Assembly: GCA_964512675.1 (NCBI GenBank)
Contig: CAZEJR010000002.1
Location: 76,126 to 140,125 of the forward strand
Source of the DNA: A07HB70 sp964512675
GTDB lineage: Archaea > Halobacteriota > Halobacteria > Halobacteriales > Haloferacaceae
Direction of reading: 5' to 3'
Length of the DNA stretch: 64,000 nt
The stretch's first letter is position 1. Each line of letters begins with the position of its first letter. Position numbers and translations under genes: made by a program. This document shows positions 8,514 to 16,965 of this stretch, one piece after another. The notes beneath the pieces are model-generated. The model had not been told where the DNA came from. It searched no databases and saw only the letters and a list, made by a program, of their open reading frames with translations.

Positions 8514-8867
8514 TCACCCCGGTGCGGTGCGAGAGAGCAAGAACCCCGCGACGAGCGCGGCGCCGAGGGCGACGCTCACGACGGCGTGGATGAGGGTGAC
8601 GTACGCGGTCAGGCGGCGCTCCAGCCCGTAGGCCCGCCGGACGAGGAGCGCGTCGGCGACGACGGCGAGCGGGACGCTGACCGCCGGCGTCACCGACAGC
8701 GCGGCGCCTGTCACCGCCACCGCCGCCGGCCCCGGCCCGACGGTCAGGCCGAGGCGGGCGGGCACGTCGCCGAGGACGTTCCGGGCCGCGACGTGGGCCG
8801 TGAGCGAGAGAAAGAGCGCGAGCGAGAGGAACGTGCCGGCGACCGGGACCGCGCTCTGGAGGAACAC
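8514..8867 (-). CDS. conserved membrane protein, four predicted helices
   Basis: A 117-residue hydrophobic protein beginning at a GTG (MFLQSAVPVAGTF). Hydrophobic runs cover about residues 3-25, 45-60, 62-75 and 90-112, with the Arg-containing loop VRRAYGLERRL between the last two, which would face the cytoplasm. No enzyme motif. It is immediately upstream of the CPBP protease and almost touches it, which suggests coexpression and possibly a shared membrane process. Family not recognised with certainty. Confidence 0.6.
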   Translation of the reverse strand: MFLQSAVPVAGTFLSLALFLSLTAHVAARNVLGDVPARLGLTVGPGPAAVAVTGAALSVTPAVSVPLAVVADALLVRRAYGLERRLTAYVTLIHAVVSVALGAALVAGFLLSRTAPG

Positions 8868-8937
8868 ACCGCCGGTGGGACCGACGGGGGATTGAGCGCT
8901 TCGGAAGCCATTTTCACCGCCGCGCCGACGGGCCGGC

Positions 8938-9909
8938 GTGTACGCGCTGGAGCTTGGCGGCGAGGACGACGCCTTCGCGACGCTGGAGGCCGGCGCCGTC
9001 GCGCCGGGGGTCGAACGGGTCGCCCCGGGACTGGCAACAGCGCCCGCCGTCGACGTCGACCGCGCGCCCGGGCTCGCCTACACCCACGCGGTCTCGCGGC
9101 TGGTCGGGCGGGCGGACGCGTCGGTCGCTGCCGCACGGGCCGTCGTCGCCGCCGCAGACCCCGTCGACGGACGCGTCGCGGTCCGCGCCCGCGACGTGCG
9201 CGGGACGGCTGGTGTCGACACGCAGGCCGCGGAGCGCGAACTGGGCGCGGCGCTCGTCGCCGCCGGCCACGCCGTCGACCTGGACGACCCGGACCACGTC
9301 CTGCGGGCGGCGTTCGCGGCCGACGCCTGTCTCGTCGGGTGGCAGGTCGCGGCGCGAGCGGGCGGGTTCGGCGCACGGAAGCCGGCCGAGCGCCCGTTCT
9401 TCCAGCCCGGCGGGATGGACCCGCTCGACGCCCGTGCGCTCGTGAACGTCGCCGGCGCGCGGCCCGGGGCGCTGGTCGTCGACCCGATGTGTGGCACCGG
9501 TGGCCTCCTGATCGAGGCGGGGCTGGTCGGCGCCCGTGTCGTCGGCGTCGACGCGCAGGCGAAGATGGTCCGTGGGGCGCGCGAGAACTGTCGAGCGTAC
9601 GTCGGCGGGGCGTGTACGATCCTGCGCGGCGACGCGGCCCGTCTCCCGCTCGCGGACGGCGCCGCCGACGCCGTCGTCGTCGACGCGCCCTACGGTCGGC
9701 AGTCGAAGGTGGTCGGCGACGGACGACTCCTCGGCGAGACGCTGGCGGCGGCCCGCCGGGTCGCGCCGCGGGCCGTCGTCGTTGCGGACGAGTCCGTCGT
9801 CGAGACGGCCCGCGACGCGGGCTGGACGGTCGGGACGCGCCACGAACGACGGGTCCACCGGTCGCTGGTGCGACACGTCCACGTCCTGACCGAGAGCGAC
9901 GAGCGCTAG
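8938..9909 (+). CDS. trmG10: tRNA (guanine(10)-N(2))-dimethyltransferase
   Basis: A 323-residue RNA methyltransferase with an N-terminal THUMP-type RNA-binding region and a C-terminal SAM-dependent Rossmann domain. The SAM-binding loop is VVDPMCGTGGLLIEAG (about residues 181-196) and the catalytic [N/D]PPY-like motif is VVVDAPYGRQS, the variant seen in archaeal TrmG10 (Trm-G10 / Trm11 group), which forms m2G and m2,2G at tRNA position 10. Start is the GTG at 8938 (VYALELGGEDD). It is divergent from the membrane protein gene to its left and convergent with the decarboxylase gene to its right, sharing the stop region. Confidence 0.88.
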   Translation: MYALELGGEDDAFATLEAGAVAPGVERVAPGLATAPAVDVDRAPGLAYTHAVSRLVGRADASVAAARAVVAAADPVDGRVAVRARDVRGTAGVDTQAAERELGAALVAAGHAVDLDDPDHVLRAAFAADACLVGWQVAARAGGFGARKPAERPFFQPGGMDPLDARALVNVAGARPGALVVDPMCGTGGLLIEAGLVGARVVGVDAQAKMVRGARENCRAYVGGACTILRGDAARLPLADGAADAVVVDAPYGRQSKVVGDGRLLGETLAAARRVAPRAVVVADESVVETARDAGWTVGTRHERRVHRSLVRHVHVLTESDER

Positions 9910-10511
9910 CTATCGGGTAGCGGCGCAAGGACCGTCTCGCCGGCGCGTGTCCGGTCACCCTCCGACACGCGGAGGTCGGCGCGGTCTACCGACCGCGGCA
10001 GGAGGACGTCGGCGCGCGACCCGAAGGCGATATGCCCGATGCGTGCGCCCCGGGCGACGCTGTCGCCCGGCGCGACGTACGGGGTGATACGCCGGGCGAC
10101 CGACCCGGCGACGAGTGTCACCTCGGCGTCACCGACGTCGACGACGACCCGCTCGTTGCGGTCGGACTCCTTCGAGAACGCCGGCAGGTGCCCGCCGTCG
10201 CGGTGGTCGACGGCCCGGACCCGTCCGCCGACCGGCGCGCGGTTGACGTGGACGCTCAGGACACTCATGTACACGCCGACGCGGAGCCGGTCGCCGTCCT
10301 CACGGACCACCGACACCTCGCCGTCGGCGGGCGCGACGACGCCTTCGGGCGGCGGCGTCCGGTCCGGGTCGCGGTAGAAGGCGAGAACGGCCCAGCCGAG
10401 CGCGGCGAACAAAAGCGCCAGCGCCGGGGCCGGGAGTGCGAGAACGGCGCCGACGAACAGCGGCGCTGCGCGGCGGGCCGCGCCCGGCGCCAGCCCGGGG
10501 ACGGCGCTCAC
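9906..10511 (-). CDS. asd: archaetidylserine decarboxylase (protein-sorting system type)
   Basis: A 201-residue pyruvoyl-dependent decarboxylase that converts archaetidylserine to archaetidylethanolamine. N-terminal hydrophobic segment (about residues 15-45) anchors it in the membrane; VVAPADGEVSVV and LSVHVNRAPVGG are conserved phosphatidylserine decarboxylase motifs, and the self-cleavage site is in HIAFGSRADVLL, where the Ser after Gly becomes the pyruvoyl group. In haloarchaea this enzyme with PssA supports archaeosortase ArtA-dependent lipidation of surface proteins. The GTG start (10509-10511) overlaps the stop of rfcB (GTGA), so the two are translationally coupled. Confidence 0.88.
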   Translation of the reverse strand: MSAVPGLAPGAARRAAPLFVGAVLALPAPALALLFAALGWAVLAFYRDPDRTPPPEGVVAPADGEVSVVREDGDRLRVGVYMSVLSVHVNRAPVGGRVRAVDHRDGGHLPAFSKESDRNERVVVDVGDAEVTLVAGSVARRITPYVAPGDSVARGARIGHIAFGSRADVLLPRSVDRADLRVSEGDRTRAGETVLAPLPDS

Positions 10512-11521
10512 GTCGCTGCCTCCGCGGACCGGCCCCACTCGGCGAGGAGGTGCGCGAGGTGGAGAGCGTCGTCGGTGCCGGTCGCGAGGTCGAGGTCCGT
10601 CTCGCCGGCGAGCCGGTGGAGCCGCGCGAGGTCGGCGCCGTCGTACTCCGTGCGGGCGACGCGGAGAAGCGCGCGCAACAGACCCTGTCCGTCGAAGCCG
10701 TCCTCGAGGAGGTCCTCGACGGCGTCGCGTGCGTCGTCGAACGCACCGGTACGGGCGTCGACCAGGACGCCGCGGAGTTCGTCGTCCCGGCCGACCGACT
10801 CGAGGGCGGCGTGGGCGGCAGTCATCGTCACCTCGCCGGCGTCGACCGCGGCGGCCTGCGCGCCGAGGACAGCCGTTCGCAGGTCGCCGTCGGCGTAGCC
10901 GGCGACGAACTCCAGGCCGTCCTCGTCGCAGGGGACGTCCTCGGCCTCGCAGACCCCGCGGACGACCGACATCGTCTCCTCGGTCGTCGGCGCGCGGACG
11001 GGGACCGGGAAACACCGCGACCGGATCGGCGGAATGAGCTTCGACGGCTGGCGGGTGGCGATCACGAACTGTGTCGTCCGGTGGTTGCGCTCCATCACCC
11101 GGCGCAGCGCCTGCTGGAAGTCCTCGCGGACCGCCTCGGCGTTGTCGAGCAGCACCGTCTTGTACGACCCCGAGACGGGAGCGTAGCCCGCGACCTCCTT
11201 CAGGACGTGGTTGACCATGTCGCGTTTCGCCATCCGGGACCGGCCGGAGAGGAAGGGCGCGAACCGCGGATCCTCGCGGATCTGCCGTTTCGTCCGGTCG
11301 AAGAAGTCCGCGACGTTCAGCTCGAACAGGTCGTTCGCCGGGTCGTCGTGGGCTGCGCGTGCGAGCGCGCGGACGGCGGCTGTCTTGCCCGCACCAGCGG
11401 GGCCGTGGACGACGAGGTTCATCGGCTCGCTCCGGGCGCGCGTCAGCCGGTCGCGGACCTCGGCCTGTGGCAGGTCTGCGAGGTCGGGCGCGTAGCGCTC
11501 TGTCCACAGCGGGCCGTCCAC
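10508..11521 (-). CDS. rfcB: replication factor C small subunit, divergent paralogue (RfcB type)
   Basis: A 337-residue AAA+ clamp-loader subunit. Walker A is HGPAGAGKTAAVRAL (about residues 38-52); the Walker B position reads VLLDNAEAVRED, so the usual DEAD box is replaced by DNAE, which suggests weak or no ATP hydrolysis. IRSRCFPVPV is the SRC arginine-finger motif. The C-terminal helical collar follows. Haloarchaea have several RFC small subunits, and this composition matches the second one. Start is GTG at 11519-11521 (MDGPLWTERYAPD), typical of RFC subunits. It is upstream of and overlaps asd by four bases. Confidence 0.87.
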   Translation of the reverse strand: MDGPLWTERYAPDLADLPQAEVRDRLTRARSEPMNLVVHGPAGAGKTAAVRALARAAHDDPANDLFELNVADFFDRTKRQIREDPRFAPFLSGRSRMAKRDMVNHVLKEVAGYAPVSGSYKTVLLDNAEAVREDFQQALRRVMERNHRTTQFVIATRQPSKLIPPIRSRCFPVPVRAPTTEETMSVVRGVCEAEDVPCDEDGLEFVAGYADGDLRTAVLGAQAAAVDAGEVTMTAAHAALESVGRDDELRGVLVDARTGAFDDARDAVEDLLEDGFDGQGLLRALLRVARTEYDGADLARLHRLAGETDLDLATGTDDALHLAHLLAEWGRSAEAAT

Positions 11522-11588
11522 GGACGTACGGTAACACGGGGATCGGCAAAACGGCACCGTCTCGCGGCGGGCGTCCGGCTCCGACGCG

Positions 11589-11596
11589 CATATACT
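11589..11596 (+). promoter_or_regulatory. TATA-like element of rnz
   Basis: The sequence CATATACT lies 23-30 bases upstream of the GTG start of the RNase Z gene, the normal spacing for a leaderless haloarchaeal transcript. Confidence 0.55.
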
Positions 11597-11618
11597 CGGT
11601 CGGGCCCGACCGGTCGAC

Positions 11619-12764
11619 GTGTCTCTCCGCGTCACGTTCCTCGGAACCGGGGGCGCAGTACCGACGACGGAGCGCGCCCCGAGTGCCGTCCACGTCTCGC
11701 GGGAGGGCGACGAGCTCCTGTTCGACTGCGGCGAGGGGACCCAGCGGCAGATGATGCGCTTCGGCACCGGCTTCGGTCTCGAGCATATCTTCGTCACGCA
11801 CCTCCACGGCGACCACGTCCTCGGGCTGCCGGGCGTACTCGACGTCGTCCGTGCCGGGGTCGACCTGAACGTCGACGACGACGCCCGCAGCCGACTCGTC
11901 GAGGTCCTGGACGACGCGGAGTGGGCCGGCTCGGCGGCGGGAGACGACCCGCTCGCGGAGCGAGGCGTCGACCCGCGCCGCGGCGGCGACGAGAGCGGCG
12001 GCGGCGCGCCGTACACCGCCCTGGGGCTCCCCGGGCTCGTCCAGAGCCTGGGGTTCGACAGCCGCGAGACGGGACTGACGATCCACGGGCCACCGGGAAC
12101 GCGCCGGCAGCTGGAGGAGATCGTTCGACTCGGCGGCCACGACCCGGCGTTTCCGGTGCGTGTCGACGAGGTCTCGCCGGGGGACTCCGCGCTCGTGCGC
12201 GACGAGTACGAGGTGCGGGCGTTCCGGACCGAGCACCGCACGACCTCCGTCGGCTACGCGCTCGTCGAGGACGACCGGCCCGGCCGGTTCGACCGCGAGA
12301 CGGCGGAGGAGGAGCTGGACGTCCCGCCGGGGCCGGCGTACGGGCGGCTCCACGACGGCGAGTCTGTGACGCTCGACGACGGGCGGACGATCCACCCCGA
12401 GCAGGTTGTCGGCCCGCCGCGGCCGGGGCGGCGAGTCGTCTACACCGGCGACACCCGACCGACAGCCGGTGTCGAGGACGTCGCCGCCGACGCGGACCTG
12501 CTCGTCCACGACGCGACGTTCGCCAGCGCGGAGGCGGGGCGGGCGCGGTCGACGGGCCACGCGACGGCGCGCGAGGCGGCGGCGCTGGCGGCACGGGCCG
12601 GCGCGAAGCGGCTTGCACTCACGCACGTCTCGGCGCGGTACGCGGGTGAGACGGGCGCGCTGGCACGCGAGGCGCGCGAACGGCTCGACGAGGCGGGGTG
12701 CGACGCCGAGGCGTTCGTCCCCGGCGACGGCGACGTCGTCGCGGTGCCGTTCCCGGACCGCTGA
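11619..12764 (+). CDS. rnz: ribonuclease Z (tRNA 3'-end endonuclease)
   Basis: A metallo-beta-lactamase-fold nuclease that removes the 3' trailer from pre-tRNA. LRVTFLGTGGAVPTTERAPS at the N-terminus, the zinc motif FVTHLHGDHVLGLPG (HxHxDH), YTGDTRPT, and LTHVSARY are diagnostic. At 381 residues it is longer than the usual 305-310: a low-complexity, acidic/Gly segment (about residues 83-145, including GDDPLAERGVDPRRGGDES) is inserted after the HxHxDH region, in or near the arm that contacts tRNA. Start is the GTG at 11619, downstream of a clear TATA element. Divergent from rfcB. Confidence 0.93.
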   Translation: MSLRVTFLGTGGAVPTTERAPSAVHVSREGDELLFDCGEGTQRQMMRFGTGFGLEHIFVTHLHGDHVLGLPGVLDVVRAGVDLNVDDDARSRLVEVLDDAEWAGSAAGDDPLAERGVDPRRGGDESGGGAPYTALGLPGLVQSLGFDSRETGLTIHGPPGTRRQLEEIVRLGGHDPAFPVRVDEVSPGDSALVRDEYEVRAFRTEHRTTSVGYALVEDDRPGRFDRETAEEELDVPPGPAYGRLHDGESVTLDDGRTIHPEQVVGPPRPGRRVVYTGDTRPTAGVEDVAADADLLVHDATFASAEAGRARSTGHATAREAAALAARAGAKRLALTHVSARYAGETGALAREARERLDEAGCDAEAFVPGDGDVVAVPFPDR

Positions 12765-12790
12765 CGGTCGGCGGTGCGGCGCGCGACGAA

Positions 12791-12800
12791 GGTATTTATC
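12791..12800 (+). promoter_or_regulatory. TATA-like element of the DUF460 gene
   Basis: GGTATTTATC ends 22 bases before the GTG at 12822. This spacing makes 12822 the likely leaderless start and places the box inside the longer alternative reading frame. Confidence 0.6.
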
Positions 12801-12821
12801 GATCGCGGCCAACGCTCGGCT

Positions 12822-14816
12822 GTGAACGCCCGGACGAGCGCGCTCGACGCGCCGGTCTTCGGGGTGGACGTCCAGAGCGGCGACGTACGCGGGTCCGCGC
12901 CGTCGTTCGCGCTGGTCGTCCTCGACCCGACCGACGGCCCGGAGGGCGAGGCACGGATCGACCGCGACGTCGTGACGTTCCGGAAGCTCCGCCGACTGGT
13001 CGAACGCGACGAGCCCGCGGTCGTCGCGACGGACAACGTCTACGAGCTGGCCGAGGACAAGGACGACCTGATCGGGTTCCTGCGGTGGCTGCCGGACGAG
13101 ACGACGCTCGTCCAGGTGACCGGTGCGGAGCGGCCGGAGTCGCTATCGCGGGTGGCCGACCGCCACGGCGTCCCGTACGGCAAGCAGCCGATGGAGGAGG
13201 CCGAGGCGGCGGCCCGGCTCGCGGTTCGACGGGTCGGACAGGCCGTACGCGCGTTCGGCGACACGACGCGTGTGAAGGTCGCTCGCGGGCGGTCGACCGG
13301 GTCGGGCGGCTGGAGCCAGGACCGCTACACCCGGCGCATCCACGGGAGTGTCCGGCGGCGGACCCGCGAGGTCGAGGGCGCGCTCGACGACGCGGGGCTG
13401 GCCTACGAGCGCGAGGTGACCGAGAAGTACGGCGGATTCGCCAACGCCGTCTTCACCGTCGAGGCTCCGCCGACCGAGATTCCCGTCTCGGCGGGACGGT
13501 CGGGCGACACCCGCGTCGAGGTCGAGCGCGAGCGCCGGGACGGCATCGAGTTCGAGCCGCTCGTCGAGCGCCGCGACCACGTTCTCGTCGGGATCGACCC
13601 CGGGACGACGACGGCGGCGGCGGTCGTCTCGCTCGACGGCGAGGTGCTCGACCGCTACTCCTCGCGCACCGCCGACACCGCCGACGTCGTCGAGTGGCTG
13701 GTCGAGCGGGGGCGACCGGTGCTCGTCGCCGCGGACGTGACGCCGATGCCAGAGACGGTCGAGCGGTTCCGGCGGAGCTTCGACGCCGCCGGCTGGACGC
13801 CCGAGTCGGACCTGCCGGTCGACGAGAAGCTCCACCGCACCCGCGAGACGACCTACGAAAACGACCACGAGCGCGACGCGGTCGCCGCCGCGCTGTTCGC
13901 GTTCGACGACCACGAGGACCAGTTCGCGCGGGTGGCGCGCAAGACGCCCCCGGAGCTCGACCGGGGCGAGGTAATCGCGCAGGTGCTGGCCGAGGAGACG
14001 TCCGTCGAGGTCGTCGTCGACGACCTGACAGACGACCCGGCAGAGCCAGAGGAGTCGACCGAACACGAGCCCCGCGAACTCACGGAGGAGGAGCGTGAGA
14101 TCCGGCGGCTTCGCGAGCGTGTCGAACGGCTGGCAGACCACGTCGAGGAGCTAGAGGGGACGGTCGAGACACAGGCAGCCGAGATCGAGACGTACGAGGA
14201 GGAGCTGTCGGAGGCCCGGCGCGAGGAGCGCCGGCAGGCCCGCGAGCGCCGCGAGGTCGACCGGCTGGAGCGGGAGAAAGACCGTCTGCGCCACGAGCGC
14301 GACGAGGCCCGCGAGCGCGCCGAGACCGCCGAGACGAAGCTCGAACAGCTGAAGTCGCTCTGGCGGCTGGACCACTCGGACGTCGAGGGCGTGGCCGGCG
14401 ACCGCGACCTCGTGCCGGTCAAGCCCGTCGAGCAGTTCACCACCGACGCCGTCGAGGCCGCCGACGAGCGGTACGGGCTGTCCCGCGAGGACGTGGTCTA
14501 TCTCCGGGACGCGAGCGGTGCGGGACGGTCGACCGCCGAGCGGCTGGCCGAGACCGAGCCGCGGCTCGTGCTCCGCGCCGGCAACCTCTCCGGAGCCGCC
14601 GACGAGGTGCTGTTCGAGCGCGAGGTGCCGGTCGCGCCCGCCGACGCGGTCGACCTGACCGAGGTGGACGACCTCGTGGTCGCCGAGGAGCCCGCCGTCG
14701 AGGCGGCGGTGGCCGACTGGCGGGACCGTGCCGCCGAGCGGCGGCGCGACCAGCGCGCGGAGATGGTCGACCGGCTGATCAGCGAGCACCGCGCCGACCA
14801 CGAGGCCGACAGTTAA
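12822..14816 (+). CDS. DUF460 family protein (RNase H-like fold with coiled coil)
   Basis: A 664-residue protein of the archaeal DUF460 family. The N-terminal region (about 1-190) contains FGVDVQSGD and a conserved WLPDETTLVQVTG block. A second domain begins VLVGIDPGTTTAAAVVSLDG (about residue 257), which is the first acidic strand of an RNase H-like (RuvC/Yqgf) fold, with further acidic positions in VAADVTPMPE and ENDHERDAVAAALFAF. After about residue 420 comes a long charged coiled coil (EEREIRRLRERVERLADHVEELEG onward), and a C-terminal domain of about 150 residues. Nuclease activity is possible but unproven for this family. Start chosen by the TATA element; it would otherwise extend 16 residues upstream. 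Confidence 0.82.
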   Translation: MNARTSALDAPVFGVDVQSGDVRGSAPSFALVVLDPTDGPEGEARIDRDVVTFRKLRRLVERDEPAVVATDNVYELAEDKDDLIGFLRWLPDETTLVQVTGAERPESLSRVADRHGVPYGKQPMEEAEAAARLAVRRVGQAVRAFGDTTRVKVARGRSTGSGGWSQDRYTRRIHGSVRRRTREVEGALDDAGLAYEREVTEKYGGFANAVFTVEAPPTEIPVSAGRSGDTRVEVERERRDGIEFEPLVERRDHVLVGIDPGTTTAAAVVSLDGEVLDRYSSRTADTADVVEWLVERGRPVLVAADVTPMPETVERFRRSFDAAGWTPESDLPVDEKLHRTRETTYENDHERDAVAAALFAFDDHEDQFARVARKTPPELDRGEVIAQVLAEETSVEVVVDDLTDDPAEPEESTEHEPRELTEEEREIRRLRERVERLADHVEELEGTVETQAAEIETYEEELSEARREERRQARERREVDRLEREKDRLRHERDEARERAETAETKLEQLKSLWRLDHSDVEGVAGDRDLVPVKPVEQFTTDAVEAADERYGLSREDVVYLRDASGAGRSTAERLAETEPRLVLRAGNLSGAADEVLFEREVPVAPADAVDLTEVDDLVVAEEPAVEAAVADWRDRAAERRRDQRAEMVDRLISEHRADHEADS

Positions 14817-14873
14817 CCGCCGAGCGGCGGTCGTGGAGGCACGAGCGCGGACGAAACCGGCGACGAGTCAGAG

Positions 14874-15333
14874 GTGACGGCGCTGCTCGACGAGCTGACC
14901 CGTGCAACCGACACGGACGAGCAGCGAGACCTCGTCAGGGAGGCGGTATCGACGTCGGCGCGTTCGGGCAAGTGGTCGTCGGCTACGACCGCGGCGACGT
15001 CGCCGAGGCGCCGTAGCGTTCGGGATCCCGATGTTCGTCGAGGGCGGGACGACAGAGGTGGGCCGACACCTCGCGGCCTCGCCGCCTGCGGCGCTCGGCA
15101 CCCTCGCGTTCACCGTCGCCATCGTCTACGGCGTCGTCTACGTCTCGGACCTCCAGGACGTGCGGGTGACCCGCCGGGTACTCGGCGTGCCGCTGGTCGC
15201 CGCCGCCGTCGGCCCGACGGCCTGGGGACGAATCACGTGGGCGGAGCCGGCGGCGGCGGTCGGAAGCGTCGTCGCCGCACACCTGCCGATTGCGGTCGGG
15301 GCGGCGCTGGGCGACATCCTGCCGGGGACGTGA
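14874..15333 (+). pseudogene. decayed DUF2391-type membrane protein gene
   Basis: Three consecutive reading frames together spell a haloarchaeal DUF2391/TIGR02587-like membrane protein. Frame one from the GTG at 14874 gives VTALLDELTRATDTDEQRDL; frame three continues near 14951 as DVGAFGQVVVGYDRGDVAEA and meets a TAG at 15013-15016; a third frame resumes with VAFGIPMFVEGGTTEVGRHL and runs to the TGA at 15331-15333 (GAALGDILPGT). Each switch equals one lost base, and residues expected between DRGDVAEA and FGIPM are missing. The C-terminal part keeps three hydrophobic segments. Two frameshifts plus a small deletion make this a pseudogene unless the sequence is wrong. Confidence 0.7.
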
Positions 15334-15645
15334 TCGGAGGGGTGTCGTCTCGGGGGAGACGGCCGTCGTATCCCCGATCTCCTCGGCTTCCCGGCGGCTC
15401 CCGACTCCCGATCGTCGTCCTGCCCGGCCTGTTTTCCTCGTCGTCTCTGTCGTCTCCGTCGGCGCGGCGTACTGGGTGTACGCGACTCGCCGCGGACGAC
15501 CCGACCCACTGAGCGACCGGCACCCTCGCCGGGGTCGGCGGCATCGCGGTGCTGATCGTCTGCCTGCTCGTACGCGAGGGGAGACTACCGGCGCGGCGGT
15601 CACCGAGAGGGGAACGCATATCCGGTCGGCAGACCCGTCTCGGGT
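15334..15645. other. intergenic stretch with a possible membrane-protein remnant
   Basis: No intact gene. On the plus strand one frame near 15434-15515 reads VFLVVSVVSVGAAYWVYATR followed by RGRPDPL, and another near 15533-15588 reads GVGGIAVLIVCLLVREG. Together they resemble a small two-helix haloarchaeal membrane protein split by a frameshift. The tail holds the tyrS promoter. Confidence 0.35.
15616..15623 (+). promoter_or_regulatory. TATA-like element of tyrS
   Basis: GCATATCC, centred about 26 bases upstream of the tyrS ATG, with normal haloarchaeal spacing. Confidence 0.5.
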
Positions 15646-16638
15646 ATGGACACCTACGAGCGGATCACCCGGAACGCAGCCGAGGTGGTCACGGAGGCGG
15701 AGGTTCGTGCGCTCGCCGACGACTCCGAGGGGCGCCGGGCGTACGTCGGCTACGAGCCCTCCGGGGTGCTCCACGTCGGGCATATGCTGACCGCGAACAC
15801 GCTCATCGACCTGCAGCGGGCCGGCTTCGAGGTGGTCGTCCTCCTCGCAGACGTTCACGCGTACCTGAACGGGAAGGGCACGTTCGAGGAGATCGAGACG
15901 ACGGCGGAGCGGATGGAGGCGCAGTTTCTCGCCTACGGCCTGGACGAGTCGAGGACGGAGTTCGTCCACGGCTCCGAGTTCCAGTTCGACCGTGACTACG
16001 TGCTGGAGCTGCACGCGCTGGAGCTGGAGACCAGTCTCGCGCGCGCCAAGCGATCGATGAGCGAGATCCAGAGCGGTGACACGGTCCGGGTGTCGCAGGC
16101 AGTCTACCCGCTGATGCAGGCGCTCGACATCGTCTCGCTCGACCTCGACCTCGCCGTCGGCGGGTTGGAACAGCGCAAGGTCCACATGCTCGCACGGGAC
16201 GTTCTGCCGAAGCTCGGCCACGAGGCGCCGGCCTGTCTCCACACGCCGCTGATCGCCGACCTCTCGACCGGCGTCGGCAAGATGTCCTCGAGCGAGGGTG
16301 TCACGGTGTCGATGGAGGACACCACCGAGGAGATAACGGAGAAGATCGAGGGGGCGTTCTGTCCGCCGACGCGTGACCCCGACCCGGACGGCGAGGGTCG
16401 CGAGCGCGAGAACCCCGTCCTCCAGCTGTTCGACTACCACGTCTTCCCGCGGTTCGACGAGGTGGTCGTCGAGCGGCCAGAGCAGTACGGCGGTGACCTG
16501 ACCTACGAGACGTACGAGGCGCTGGCGACGGACCTGGAGTCGGGGGCGCTCCACCCTGCGGACGCGAAGGGCGCGCTCGCGGACTACCTCGACCGCCTCG
16601 TCGCGCCGGGGCGCGAGCGGCTGACGACGCTCCGATAG
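15646..16638 (+). CDS. tyrS: tyrosine--tRNA ligase
   Basis: A 330-residue class I aminoacyl-tRNA synthetase that charges tRNA-Tyr. The archaeal/eukaryotic form is recognised by YVGYEPSGVLHVGHMLTAN (HIGH equivalent HVGH, about residues 43-47), the tyrosine-binding QAVYPLMQALDIVSL, and GVGKMSSSEG (KMSKS loop, about 211-220). Length is normal for the archaeal enzyme, which lacks the bacterial S4 domain. Start is the ATG at 15646 behind a TATA element. It is followed on the same strand by eIF1A. Confidence 0.95.
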   Translation: MDTYERITRNAAEVVTEAEVRALADDSEGRRAYVGYEPSGVLHVGHMLTANTLIDLQRAGFEVVVLLADVHAYLNGKGTFEEIETTAERMEAQFLAYGLDESRTEFVHGSEFQFDRDYVLELHALELETSLARAKRSMSEIQSGDTVRVSQAVYPLMQALDIVSLDLDLAVGGLEQRKVHMLARDVLPKLGHEAPACLHTPLIADLSTGVGKMSSSEGVTVSMEDTTEEITEKIEGAFCPPTRDPDPDGEGRERENPVLQLFDYHVFPRFDEVVVERPEQYGGDLTYETYEALATDLESGALHPADAKGALADYLDRLVAPGRERLTTLR

Positions 16639-16674
16639 TACGGCTTAAGTCCGCGCCGCGGCGACCGGAAGCCG

Positions 16675-16965
16675 ATGAGCGACGGCGACGACGGCTCCCG
16701 GCGCGACCTGCGGATGCCCGGGGACGACGAGGTGTTCGCTACCGTAACCGACATGCTCGGGGCGAACCGCGTCGAGGTGCGCTGTGCCGACGGCGTCGAG
16801 CGGACGGCACGTATCCCCGGTCGGATGCAAAAGCGGGTGTGGATCCGCGAGGACGACGTGGTCCTCGTCGACCCGTGGGACTGGCAGGACGAGAAGGCAG
16901 ACGTCGTGTGGCGCTACGAGAGGAGCGAGGCGGACCAGCTGCGCGAGGAGGGTCACATCGGCTAG
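16675..16965 (+). CDS. eif1A: translation initiation factor eIF-1A
   Basis: A 96-residue OB-fold initiation factor that binds the ribosomal A site and promotes initiator tRNA and mRNA placement. The core matches the family: LRMPGDDEVFATVTDMLGAN, RTARIPGRMQKRVWIREDD and VDPWDWQDEKADVVWRYE. An acidic N-terminal extension (MSDGDDGSR) is short. A TTAAGT element about 30 bases upstream is a likely promoter. In many archaea the gene heads an eIF1A-RIO1-KH group; here the RIO1 and KH genes lie beyond an inverted GuaB-like gene. Its stop overlaps that gene's stop by four bases. Confidence 0.95.
   Translation: MSDGDDGSRRDLRMPGDDEVFATVTDMLGANRVEVRCADGVERTARIPGRMQKRVWIREDDVVLVDPWDWQDEKADVVWRYERSEADQLREEGHIG

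Noticed and set aside
9906..12812. A 968-residue minus-strand protein
   Set aside because: Only the last 201 residues (asd) are real; the rest is antisense to rnz and out of frame with rfcB, with Arg/Pro-rich shadow composition.
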